Below the pieces are notes generated by a model that did not search any database, had not been told where the DNA came from, and was given only the letters and a program-made list of their open reading frames with translations. This document shows positions 16,546 to 24,480 of a DNA stretch of 48,564 nucleotides, piece by piece (the first letter of the stretch is position 1; each line of letters starts with the position of its first letter). The translations under genes were made by a program, and so were the position numbers. Source of the stretch: JAAFIP01 sp031428975 (GTDB lineage: Bacteria; Pseudomonadota; Gammaproteobacteria; Burkholderiales; Burkholderiaceae_C); the NCBI GenBank assembly GCA_031428975.1, contig JANOYR010000040.1, positions 1 to 48,564 on the forward strand. Direction: 5' to 3'.

Positions 16546-16566
16546 ATAGGATGATTATATTCCTAT
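16546..16566. promoter_or_regulatory. Inverted repeat upstream of the UPF0175 antitoxin
   Basis: ATAGGA (16546-16551) and TCCTAT (16561-16566) form a 6-bp inverted repeat with a 9-bp spacer. AGGAT and TCCTAT recur on either side. It lies 25 bp upstream of the antitoxin and 100 bp upstream of the divergent Fic gene, so it may control both. Confidence 0.45.
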
Positions 16567-16664
16567 CGAAAAATCCTATATGCATTTTGCAAACCTATTT
16601 CTGTCGTGCAATATGTGCTGGCGGTTTGCCAACAAAACATGACGCACCTGCTAACATCAAATCT

Positions 16665-17417
16665 ATGCCAAACAGATCTGACACCGATCCCCTGCAATTT
16701 ACATACAATACTGCCGAAATATCGCAGGCGCAGTCACGTTTGGCACTAGTGGCTGACCACCGACGTGCGCTTTTTATGGCCGAGCGGATGCGGGTGGATT
16801 TTGTTTTTCATACAGTGGCGCTTGAGGGCAATCCGTTTACTTTTCCCGAAGTTAAGACATTGCTTGATGGGGTGACCGTAGGCGGGCATAAATTGTCTGA
16901 CTCGGAGCAGGTTTTAAATTTGAACCGCGCTTTAACGCATGTGATTGAACTGGTGAAAAAATCAGTTTTTCAGATCAACGCTGAAACCGCATGCGGCATT
17001 CAAGGCATCGTGGCGCGAGAAGAAGCGCTCAAATGGGGCGCGTTCAGAGATGGCATGGTTAGCTTGGCGGGCACTGCGTATTTACCCCCTGCGCCCGATA
17101 AGTTACCCAGCTTGTTTGACCAAGGGGCGCGGCATTTAAACGCGGTTGAAGACCCCGTTCTTCGTGCATTATTGGTGTTTTTATGGGGTAGCTTGAACCA
17201 ATTTTTTTATGATGGCAACAGGCGAACATCGCGCTTTTTGGCCATTGGCAGTTTGATGACCGCTGGTTTCCCGCCTCTGATGATTCTGGCCAAAGACCAG
17301 TTGGTTTATAACCAAACCATGACGCGCTTTTATGACACGTAGGATGCCACACAGGCGCTCAATTGGCTGTACGGGTATTACTTTGAGCGTATTACAGGTT
17401 TTGGCTTTGACAAATAG
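16665..17417 (+). pseudogene. Fic family protein, broken by an in-frame amber codon
   Basis: The frame from ATG 16665 gives 225 residues, then TAG at 17340-17342. The same frame continues for 24 sensible codons (DATQALNWLYGYYFERITGF and on) to a second TAG at 17415. Relatives read FYDTGDAT at this point, so a point mutation probably truncated the gene. The Fic motif is QFFYDGNRRTSR (about residues 181-192), with Gln in place of the catalytic His of HxFx(D/E)GN(G/K)R; I recall this in a Fic subfamily that has QFFxDGNKR, so it may not be a defect. An N-terminal ALEGNPFTFPEVKTLL stretch is typical for Fic. Divergent from the toxin-antitoxin genes. Confidence 0.78.
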
Positions 17418-18026
17418 CGTCTATAATGCTAACAACTAGCTAACGCACGCAAGTTGTTGATTTACTTGGGTTTACAAAGCCTGACCATCAAAACGAAGCG
17501 CGTAGCTGGAAGTTGATGCCAATGCACTGGCACGGCGCGTAGGCGATGATGGGCAATATGCTGTTTTGCATGGCCCCCGCAGCACGCAGGTGACAAGCAG
17601 TTGGGCCAACGCCCGTAAACACCGAACCGGAAATATTTTTTGGTTGGTAGCTTCTTTGACACACCGTTGAAAAATAAGCTGCTAACGCACAGATTTTGCA
17701 CTGATTTGTAATGCTGATCGCTCACACACTCGCACAATACCTCTGGCGGCTCACTTCCCCTAGTTTTGGTATTTTTCCGCGCGATGTCAGCGTCAAATGG
17801 TCATATGTTGCTATTAAAAATGTAGCTATCCAACCCCATTTGAATTCTCCAGCTCCGATTTCACTGCACACGTTCGGCCGCAAACTTCGCACTTAAGCAG
17901 AAGTTTCACGGCTGCGGCTTATTCCCGTTCGTGTCGTTTACTAGCGTTCGCACTTGGCATCGTTGATCCACCAGAGGGTCTGTGATGACGCTTAGGCTTT
18001 GAAAGCCGGGCACTAGGAGAATACGC
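17418..18026 (+). other. Gene-free 609-bp leader region of rne
   Basis: No convincing gene was found. It holds a 7-bp stem (AACAACT 17431-17437 with AGTTGTT 17452-17458), a 10-bp direct repeat GCTAACGCAC at 17439-17448 and 17681-17690, TATAAT at 17422-17427, and the dispersed 45-nt element at 17783-17827. The last 100 bp end with AGGAG before the rne ATG. A long untranslated leader is expected for rne, which regulates its own mRNA through it. A short minus-strand frame at 17462-17737 was judged spurious. Confidence 0.45.
17783..17827 (+). repeat. 45-nt dispersed element, copy in rne leader
   Basis: Plus-strand copy with GTCA words at element positions 4-7, 10-13 and 18-21, then GCTATTAAAAA and TGTAGC at the 3' end. 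It shares an uninterrupted 23-nt core (positions 9-31) with the copy inside ppc 10 kb away, the closest pair in the window. Confidence 0.75.
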
Positions 18027-21000
18027 ATGAAACGCATGTTAATCAACGCGACGCAATCAGAAGAGCGCCGCTTAGCCATTGTTGATGGCCAAAAACTACT
18101 CGACTACGAGATTGAAATTGAAGGGCGCGAACAGCGCAAAGGCAATATTTACAAGGCCGTGGTCACCCGTGTGGAGCCATCGTTGGAAGCCTGCTTTGTC
18201 GACTACGGCGAATACCGCCACGGCTTTTTGCCGTTTAAAGAAATCTCACGCATGTATTTTGCCCAAGGCGTGGCTGTGGGCCAGGCGCGCATCCAAGACG
18301 TGATTCGCGAAGGCCAAGAGCTGTGCGTGCAGGTTGAAAAAGAAGAGCGCGGTAATAAAGGAGCCGCGCTGACTACCTTTGTGAGCTTGGCTGGCCGCTA
18401 TGTGGTGCTGATGCCCAATAACCCACGCGGTGGCGGTGTGAGCCGACGCATTGAAGGCGACGACCGCGCCGAGCTCAAAGAAGCCATGGACCAGCTGCAA
18501 TACCCACAGGGCTGTAGCATCATTGCCCGCACCGCTGGCATTGGCCGCAGCGCGCCCGAACTGCAATGGGATTTGAACTACCTGATTAAATTGTGGAGCG
18601 CCATTGATGCGGCTGGCAAGTCTGGCAAAGGCGCTTTCTTGATTTACCAAGAGTCAAGTTTGGTGATTCGCGCGATTCGTGATTATTTCAATGCCGATGT
18701 AGGTGATATTTTGATCGACACCGACGATGTGTACGACCAAGCCCAGCAGTTCATGGCGCATGTGATGCCCGAGCACGCAGCGCGCGTCAAGCGTTATAAA
18801 GACGATGTACCGTTGTTTAGCCGCTTCCAAATTGAGCACCAAATTGAGTCAGCCTACGCCCGTACAGTGAATCTGCCAAGCGGCGGCGCCATTGTGATTG
18901 ACCAAACCGAAGCGTTGGTGAGCGTGGACGTGAACAGTGCCCGCGCCATCAAGGGCGGCGACATTGAAGAAACCGCCACCCGCACCAATCTGGAGGCCGC
19001 AGACGAGGTAGCCCGCCAGATGCGCCTGCGCGACTTGGGTGGCTTGGTGGTGATTGACTTCATTGACATGGATGAGAGCCGCAACCGCCGTGATGTAGAA
19101 AACCGTTTGCGCGATGCCCTGCGCCAAGACCGCGCCCGTGTGCAGTTTGGCACCATCAGCAAGTTTGGCCTGATGGAAATGAGTCGCCAGCGCCTGCGCC
19201 CCACACTGAGCGAAGGTGCATCCATTCCCTGCCCACGCTGCGGAGGTTCCGGCCACGTGCGCGACACCGAATCGAGCGCGTTGCAAATTTTGCGCATCAT
19301 CCAAGAGGATTCGATGAAAGAAGGTACGGCAGCCGTGCATGTGCAAGTGCCGGTAGAAGTAGCCAGCTTTTTGCTCAATGAAAAGCGCCCCGAGATCGCC
19401 AAAATCGAGCTCAAGCAGCGTATCAGCGTCATCATGGTGCCTAATAAAACGCTGGAAACGCCAAACTACAAGCTTGAGCGTTTGAAGCACGACGACCCAC
19501 GTTTGGACAATATCCCTAGCAGCTACAAATTGGCTGAAGAGATTGAAGACCCCACTACCGTGACGCGCCGCTCGCAAGAGCGCACCAATAAGCAAGAGCC
19601 GATCATCAAAGGCGTGTTGCCCGATGCGCCTGCGCCTGCGGCGATGCCGCGTGCAGAGGCGCAGTCTGCAACAACTGCTGTGACACCTGTTGCAAATGCC
19701 ACGCCAGCACGCGCTGCCATGCCGGTGGCCAAACCTGCTGCAGCCCCTGCCGAGAAAGGCTTGTTTGCTTGGATCAAGGGATTGTTTAGCGCCGCGCCTC
19801 ATACAGCCGCCAAAGCTCCAGCTGTCACCAAAGTATTAACCGAGGCCGAAAAAGCAGACGCGCTGCGCGAAGCGAACCGCAATACCCGCGAAGGCGAGCG
19901 CGGTGGACGTGGTGGACGCGATGGCGAACGCGGCCGTGGTGGACGCGGTGGACGTGACGGCGGGCGTGACGCTGGCCGCGACGGCGAACGCAGCCGTGGT
20001 AGCCGTGCCCCGCGCGACGCGGCTCGCGACGGCGAACGTGCTGGCCGTGCCGACGGCCGCGCTGATTTGCGTGGCGAAGGTCGCTCAGAGAACGACCGTC
20101 CAGAGCGCAGCATGGAGGGGCAAGCGCCTCGCGAAGAAGGCCGCGCCCCACGCCGCGACGCTGAACGCGGCTCTGAACGCGGCTCTGCCCGTGATGCGGA
20201 ACGCGGCCCGCGTCGCGAGAACGACCGTGGCCCTCGCCCAAGTGGTGATCGCCGTGAGGGCGACCGTGCACCACGCCAAACCGATTTAGGCGCTACTGAT
20301 AATGCAGCAAACAATGATGCAGCGGCAGTGACATCGGTTGGTTTTTCCGATCAAAACGGCAGTAACAATGAATTGCAACGCCAAGAGCGTGGCGAGCGAC
20401 GCGAGCGCAGCCCACGCAGTGCAGAGCGCGGCCCACGCCGCGAGCCAGGCGAACGTGGCGACTTCGCGCCTCGCGCCCCACGCATGGACGAGCAACCGAC
20501 TGATGCAGGCATGGGCAATGGCGCAGCCATCGCAGCGGTTGGCCTAGCGGCGGCTGGTGCAACGGCGATCTTGGGAAGCAATGCTCCCGAAGGCGAACAG
20601 CGCGAGCGCCGTGCTCCTGAAGGCGAACAACGCGAGCGCCGTTCGCGGGACCGCTATGGCCGTGACCGCCGCGGCAGCCGCCGGGATGATGCAGGCTCAG
20701 AAAGCGCTGAAATACAAGCGGATAATGCGCAATTTGAAGAAAATTCGCCCAATGTCACCATGCAGCCGTCATTTGTTGCTACTGAAAATGCAGTACAAAG
20801 TGTTGCAGCGCCTGTTGTTCCGGTTCGCCATGTTGACACCACGCCAGCGCCTTATGCCCAAGCTGCGGCGCAGAGCGCAAGCGGCCAAGCCACGCCAATT
20901 CGCAGCATGCCTGCCATTGGCAGCTACGCACTGCCCATGGAAGACATGCGTGCTGTAGCGGCCAGCTCTGGGCTGCTATGGGTCAACTCAGATGCCAGCA

Positions 21001-21182
21001 AAATTGCTGCGGTGCAGGCCCAGATTGCGGCAGAACCCAAGCCTGTTCACGTCCCCCGTGAGCGGCCTCCTGTGGTGGTGATTGACCAAAGCCCCTTGGT
21101 TTTGGTAGAGACCAAGCGCGATTTGCGCAACATGGTGCTGCCATTTGAGGCACAAGCAGCTGCGGCGCAACAGCAGCAATAA
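18027..21182 (+). CDS. rne: Ribonuclease E
   Basis: RNase E is the main endonuclease for mRNA decay and rRNA/tRNA processing and the scaffold of the degradosome. The protein has 1051 residues. The catalytic half has MKRMLINATQSEERRLAIVDG, an S1 domain (about 38-120), the DNase I-like region with DFIDMDESRNRRD (about 343-355) and the zinc-link CPRC (Cys402, Cys405). After about residue 520 the tail is disordered: GLFAWIKGLFSAA (about 573-585) looks like an amphipathic membrane-binding helix, followed by a long Arg/Gly/Asp/Glu-rich stretch and an Ala-rich end. Two copies of the 45-nt element sit in this tail, in opposite directions. The ATG has AGGAG upstream. Confidence 0.96.
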   Translation: MKRMLINATQSEERRLAIVDGQKLLDYEIEIEGREQRKGNIYKAVVTRVEPSLEACFVDYGEYRHGFLPFKEISRMYFAQGVAVGQARIQDVIREGQELCVQVEKEERGNKGAALTTFVSLAGRYVVLMPNNPRGGGVSRRIEGDDRAELKEAMDQLQYPQGCSIIARTAGIGRSAPELQWDLNYLIKLWSAIDAAGKSGKGAFLIYQESSLVIRAIRDYFNADVGDILIDTDDVYDQAQQFMAHVMPEHAARVKRYKDDVPLFSRFQIEHQIESAYARTVNLPSGGAIVIDQTEALVSVDVNSARAIKGGDIEETATRTNLEAADEVARQMRLRDLGGLVVIDFIDMDESRNRRDVENRLRDALRQDRARVQFGTISKFGLMEMSRQRLRPTLSEGASIPCPRCGGSGHVRDTESSALQILRIIQEDSMKEGTAAVHVQVPVEVASFLLNEKRPEIAKIELKQRISVIMVPNKTLETPNYKLERLKHDDPRLDNIPSSYKLAEEIEDPTTVTRRSQERTNKQEPIIKGVLPDAPAPAAMPRAEAQSATTAVTPVANATPARAAMPVAKPAAAPAEKGLFAWIKGLFSAAPHTAAKAPAVTKVLTEAEKADALREANRNTREGERGGRGGRDGERGRGGRGGRDGGRDAGRDGERSRGSRAPRDAARDGERAGRADGRADLRGEGRSENDRPERSMEGQAPREEGRAPRRDAERGSERGSARDAERGPRRENDRGPRPSGDRREGDRAPRQTDLGATDNAANNDAAAVTSVGFSDQNGSNNELQRQERGERRERSPRSAERGPRREPGERGDFAPRAPRMDEQPTDAGMGNGAAIAAVGLAAAGATAILGSNAPEGEQRERRAPEGEQRERRSRDRYGRDRRGSRRDDAGSESAEIQADNAQFEENSPNVTMQPSFVATENAVQSVAAPVVPVRHVDTTPAPYAQAAAQSASGQATPIRSMPAIGSYALPMEDMRAVAASSGLLWVNSDASKIAAVQAQIAAEPKPVHVPRERPPVVVIDQSPLVLVETKRDLRNMVLPFEAQAAAAQQQQ
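20291..20335 (-). repeat. 45-nt dispersed element, inverted copy in rne tail
   Basis: Weaker minus-strand copy: GATGTCACTG at the start, TCAT at 19-22, TTTGCTG near 26-32 and AGTAGCG at the end. It lies in the disordered tail, where the sense strand gives Ala/Asn/Asp-rich peptide. Confidence 0.45.
20751..20795 (+). repeat. 45-nt dispersed element, sense copy in rne tail
   Basis: Plus-strand copy: AATGTCACC at the start, CGTCAT at 17-22, GTTGCTACTG at 25-34. It is read in frame 1 as residues 909-923, N-V-T-M-Q-P-S-F-V-A-T-E-N-A-V. Confidence 0.6.
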
Positions 21183-21211
21183 ACCAGTTACCTGAATTTC
21201 GATCCCCCACA

Positions 21212-21246
21212 CCCCGTGCGCGAACCAATCGCCACGGGGTTTTTTT
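21212..21246 (+). terminator. Rho-independent terminator of rne
   Basis: CCCCGTG (21212-21218) pairs with CACGGGG (21233-21239), followed by seven T residues. It lies 30 nt after the rne stop; the convergent hemY stop codon begins at its far end. Confidence 0.88.
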
Positions 21247-22510
21247 ACGCCTGGGCGGCGGCTTTCCAAGCGGCCAATGCACTGGGCGCATCGCCTTCCC
21301 GTTCGGCTAGGGTGGCCAATTGAACCCACGCTGCGCGGCGCAGCTCAGTGGCGCTGAGTGATTGCACCGCAGCCTTCAGATGCACCTGCGCTTTGCCCCA
21401 AAGTTCTTTTTGCACGCAGGCCATGCCCGCAAGGTAATGCAAGCGCCCATCGCGCGGGTTAGCCCGCTGCGCAGCGTCTACCTGCGCCAGCCAAGCCGAC
21501 TGCGCCAGCACACCACTGGCCACCAAAGCGTTGGCACATTTGGTTTGCGTATTGTCACTGAGCGCTGCATATGACTTCCAAGATGCCAAAAGCCAAGCCT
21601 GCGCTGGATGCTCTGGCCCCTGCGCCTTGACACCACCAGCGAGCTGCACCATGCGGTGCGCGGCATGCAGCGTAAGCTCGGGCATGGCCTGCTCAGCGGA
21701 GCTCAATGCGGCATAACTGCGCTGCAACTGTGACACGTCGTGGGCATCATTGAGCGCCTCCATGCCAAGGCTGCGCAGCAAGCTTGGCGCAACTTCTTTG
21801 GTAAATGCCCCATGCTTGGCCAGCAAACGCGCAGTGTCCATCGCAAGGCTGTTTTGCCGATCTTGCCGCGCGGCTTTTAAGCGGATACGCAAAGCCACCG
21901 TGCGCCTTTGCGCCCCTTGGGAAAGCTTCTCCAGCCAGCGCAAGGCGGCTTGCGGCTGGTGGGCGTTCAAGGCCCAGCGTGCAGCGCGCAGTTGCGCCGC
22001 CTCGTGCAAGGCACCATGCTCTTTGCTGGCGGCCTGCATGGCCAAATCCAATTGTGCGTCACGCAAACTGCTGTCTTGCAACTGGTGTGCGCTCTCGGCA
22101 GCTAACAGATGCGACAGCGCAGCCACCTGCGTGCGTCGAAACGGCGTTTCTGTGCCAGATGCCGACAACAGCACCGCCTCACGCGCTGATTTTCCAGCGC
22201 GTAAAAAACGCCCTGCTAAGAAGTGCACCAAGGCTGCTTGGAGCGCTGCATGCATTGCGCTGGTGCGTTGCAGGGCGCGAAAACGCGAGGCTTGGGTAGG
22301 CAAATTGAGCAAAGCAAACAACGCACGCAGTGCCAAATGCAGCACCACAAAACCTAAAAAAAGGGCTAAGACAAACAAATTAAGAGAAATATCCACCCGA
22401 TGCGGCGACCAAAAAAATGTCACACTGCCATCGTTATTGCCCGCAAACATGGCCACGCCCACCGCAATGGCAAACAAGCTAAGGAGCCACAGAGCTGCGC
22501 GCATAGCCAT
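21245..22510 (-). CDS. hemY: HemY, haem-biosynthesis-associated TPR protein
   Basis: A 421-residue inner-membrane protein. Two membrane segments (about 5-24 and 42-62) flank the conserved NNDGSVTFFWSPHRVDISLN stretch of proteobacterial HemY. The rest is helical and TPR-like, ending in LATLAEREGDAPSALAAWKAAAQA. It is not protoporphyrinogen oxidase despite the shared name; its role beside HemX is not firmly established. It follows hemX by 2 nt in the hemCDXY operon. The stop codon TAA lies in the T-run of the rne terminator. Confidence 0.9.
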   Translation of the reverse strand: MAMRAALWLLSLFAIAVGVAMFAGNNDGSVTFFWSPHRVDISLNLFVLALFLGFVVLHLALRALFALLNLPTQASRFRALQRTSAMHAALQAALVHFLAGRFLRAGKSAREAVLLSASGTETPFRRTQVAALSHLLAAESAHQLQDSSLRDAQLDLAMQAASKEHGALHEAAQLRAARWALNAHQPQAALRWLEKLSQGAQRRTVALRIRLKAARQDRQNSLAMDTARLLAKHGAFTKEVAPSLLRSLGMEALNDAHDVSQLQRSYAALSSAEQAMPELTLHAAHRMVQLAGGVKAQGPEHPAQAWLLASWKSYAALSDNTQTKCANALVASGVLAQSAWLAQVDAAQRANPRDGRLHYLAGMACVQKELWGKAQVHLKAAVQSLSATELRRAAWVQLATLAEREGDAPSALAAWKAAAQA

Positions 22511-22512
22511 GC

Positions 22513-23601
22513 CTACCTGCCCGCGCTAGCAGTAGCCAAAGCGGCAAAGCTGTCGTCTAGGCGCGGCAATTCAGTGGATTTCATTTGTCCTTGCAATTGC
22601 ACAATCAAATCCAGCGCCTGCACCGTCAGTTTGGCGTTGCCATCAAAGTATTTAGCCAGACTGGCCGCTGCAGCCGCCAAATCGGAGCGCACCGAGTCGC
22701 CCTGCCGCGCCAACAAACCCAAGCGGGCATTGAGCAGCTTAAGTTTGATGTTTTCGCGCAAGAAAAAACTTTGCTCAGGCGCGAGCAAGGCGGCCTCTGG
22801 ATCGTCGATGCGGCTCACACGCAGCAGGCTGCGCATTTGCTCCCACGCGTTGTTCAAACCAGTTTGCCACCAGTTGCTGTCTGTGGCGACGGCAGATTTG
22901 ACCGCCGCTGCGTTAAATTTGGCATCTGGCTTGCGCACGGGCTTACCCACCTGATTGCGCAGAGGTGCTTCGTCGGCCAAGCGCACCAATTCGTCCAAAC
23001 GCAGCAGCATGGAGGGTGTATCCGACAAACTCAGCGCTTTAACTTTGTCTAAATCACGCACAATAGCACGCTGCAAGGGCACTAAACGGGGCTGCGCAGC
23101 GCGGCCAAGACGCAATTCGGCGCTTTTGAGTGTAGCAATCAAGGGTTCGGCACTGCCAGTCAGTTGGGCTTGTTGCAGTGCCAAGCGCAGCGCGGATTCA
23201 ATGTCTACCACCAAGTTTTCGTCGCGCGAGCGTGACAGACTCTGCATGAGTTCATCGAGCTGGCCGCGTTGTAAGGATACCTCGCTCAGTTTGGCATCCA
23301 TGAGTGTTTGGCGGGCTGCCGCTTCGCGGGCCACATCTTGCGCCGTGCGGGCCAATGTCCGCGCCTCTGCCGCCACCGCTTGGGCGTCGGCACTTTGCCG
23401 GGCCAGCGCTTCTTGCAAATTGGCCAACTTTTGCCATGCGGCCAGCGCCACCAGCAATGCCAGCAGTCCCAACGCAAAAGCCAATACCAGCCACAGGCGG
23501 GCTCTGGGCGCATGCTGGGTCGCAGCGGCTGCGCCAACAGGCGCTGCGGCGATGGACGCGGCGGCGGAGTGCGGCGAACTGGTGGGGGGTAAATCGCTCA
23601 T
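22513..23601 (-). CDS. hemX: HemX, uroporphyrinogen-III C-methyltransferase-like protein
   Basis: A 362-residue protein from ATG 23601 (MSDLPPTSSPHS); the start overlaps the hemD stop by 4 nt. An Ala-rich cytoplasmic tail precedes one membrane segment (about 35-57). A coiled coil rich in Ala, Gln and Arg follows (60-130) and then the conserved HemX region with VVDIESALRLALQQAQLTG, RLDELVRLADEAPLRNQ and WWQTGLNNAWEQMRSLLRV. Despite the family name, no methyltransferase motif is visible. It works beside HemY in the haem pathway, probably as a scaffold. Confidence 0.9.
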   Translation of the reverse strand: MSDLPPTSSPHSAAASIAAAPVGAAAATQHAPRARLWLVLAFALGLLALLVALAAWQKLANLQEALARQSADAQAVAAEARTLARTAQDVAREAAARQTLMDAKLSEVSLQRGQLDELMQSLSRSRDENLVVDIESALRLALQQAQLTGSAEPLIATLKSAELRLGRAAQPRLVPLQRAIVRDLDKVKALSLSDTPSMLLRLDELVRLADEAPLRNQVGKPVRKPDAKFNAAAVKSAVATDSNWWQTGLNNAWEQMRSLLRVSRIDDPEAALLAPEQSFFLRENIKLKLLNARLGLLARQGDSVRSDLAAAAASLAKYFDGNAKLTVQALDLIVQLQGQMKSTELPRLDDSFAALATASAGR

Positions 23602-24449
23602 GGCAGTGATTTTATCGACGCAAGCACCGCCACCAAGTCTGGCCGTGACGTGCAAACAACACCAAAGCCCAACGCGCGCGCACTGTCGGCAATGCGCGGA
23701 TGCGTTGCCACGCACCGCGCTTGCGCCCATTGCACCGCAGAAAATCCAGTGGGCATGCACTGCGGCAAAAAAGCCAAGGCCTCGGAGCTTGAAAACAACC
23801 ACAGCGCCCCAGGGCCGGCAGCATCAGCCGCCAGCGCGCGCTGCTGCGCCGTCCAAAGCGGCGGACAACGTAAATAACTGGCCACCTGCTCGACCTGCGC
23901 CCCCGCAGATTGCGCCGTGTGCGCCAACCAGTCGCGCCCTGTGGCCACCGCGCTGCCATCGGACTGCAAAGCGGCACCGCGCACGATCAGCAAACGCGAG
24001 CCCTGCTGGATTTGGGAGGCCACCACACGCCACAAATGCTCGGTGTCAAATTGCAAAGCGTGGGCATCGGGTGCGTCTATTAAATCTGCCCGCACCCCCA
24101 CAGCCAGCAAACTGGCGACCGTGCCAGGCCCGGTAGCCCAACAACGTATATTGCACGAATTTACTATATTTTTTATAGCACTATATGACGTATTGACAGT
24201 GACATTGCTATTATTATCTTTAAAGAAATGTTCTACTGCATTGCTACTCACAAACATCAGCGTTGGGTAGCTGTGCAGCATGGCTTGCGCCTGCAACAAG
24301 CCGTCTTTAAGCGCCCCAAGCGTGGGCTGTGCCCCATGGATACCGCGAATTTCAAGCAATGGCAAATGCACTACCCTGTGGCCATCAGCGACCAAAGCAT
24401 CGACCCACGCTTGGCTTTGCGCGACTGGCCGAGTGAGGATTACTTGCAT
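23598..24449 (-). CDS. hemD: Uroporphyrinogen-III synthase
   Basis: HemD closes and inverts ring D of hydroxymethylbilane to give uroporphyrinogen III. The 283-residue protein has MQVILTRPVAQSQAW, FVSSNAVEHFF (66-76), CWATGPGTVASL and a late ALWLFSSSEAL stretch. Between VEHFF and CWATGPGT the sequence carries an unusual Asn-rich insertion (about 77-100) that includes N-V-T-V-N-T-S-Y-S-A, encoded by the 45-nt dispersed element; in typical HemD these two motifs are closer. It follows hemC by 31 nt and overlaps hemX by 4 nt. Confidence 0.93.
   Translation of the reverse strand: MQVILTRPVAQSQAWVDALVADGHRVVHLPLLEIRGIHGAQPTLGALKDGLLQAQAMLHSYPTLMFVSSNAVEHFFKDNNSNVTVNTSYSAIKNIVNSCNIRCWATGPGTVASLLAVGVRADLIDAPDAHALQFDTEHLWRVVASQIQQGSRLLIVRGAALQSDGSAVATGRDWLAHTAQSAGAQVEQVASYLRCPPLWTAQQRALAADAAGPGALWLFSSSEALAFLPQCMPTGFSAVQWAQARCVATHPRIADSARALGFGVVCTSRPDLVAVLASIKSLP
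24162..24206 (-). repeat. 45-nt dispersed element, copy in hemD
   Basis: Minus-strand copy with all three GTCA words (4-7, 10-13, 18-21) and a perfect 3' hairpin GCTATA/TATAGT. In frame 1 it gives HemD residues 82-96. The surrounding DNA is visibly more AT-rich than the rest of hemD, so the insertion may be longer than 45 nt. Confidence 0.75.
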
Positions 24450-24480
24450 AGCTTGGCTTGCCTTAGCGGGCGTTCACAGG

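Noticed and set aside
17407..17427. TTGACA followed by TATAAT as a strong promoter
   Set aside because: The spacer is only 9 bp, far too short for a sigma-70 promoter; the boxes may belong to different signals or none.
17431..17690. Integron attC-like site suggested by the AACAACT hairpin and GCTAACGCAC repeats
   Set aside because: The core-site patterns needed for attC (GTTRRRY with RYYYAAC in the right arrangement) could not be placed, and no integrase is in the window.
17462..17737. 91-codon minus-strand frame between the Fic remnant and rne
   Set aside because: Cys/His/Arg-rich, no ribosome-binding site, no recognisable fold; another frame over the same DNA looks equally protein-like.
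18849..19802. 317-codon minus-strand frame inside rne
   Set aside because: Antisense to the conserved RNase E catalytic region; His/Arg/Gly-rich without family pattern.
22417..22460. Possible twelfth copy of the 45-nt element, starting AATGTCACACTG
   Set aside because: Only the first 8 nt match without gaps, and the segment encodes the conserved NNDGSVTFFW motif of HemY.
22955..24136. 393-codon plus-strand frame
   Set aside because: Antisense to hemX and hemD, both intact; Ala/Arg/Ser-rich composition only.
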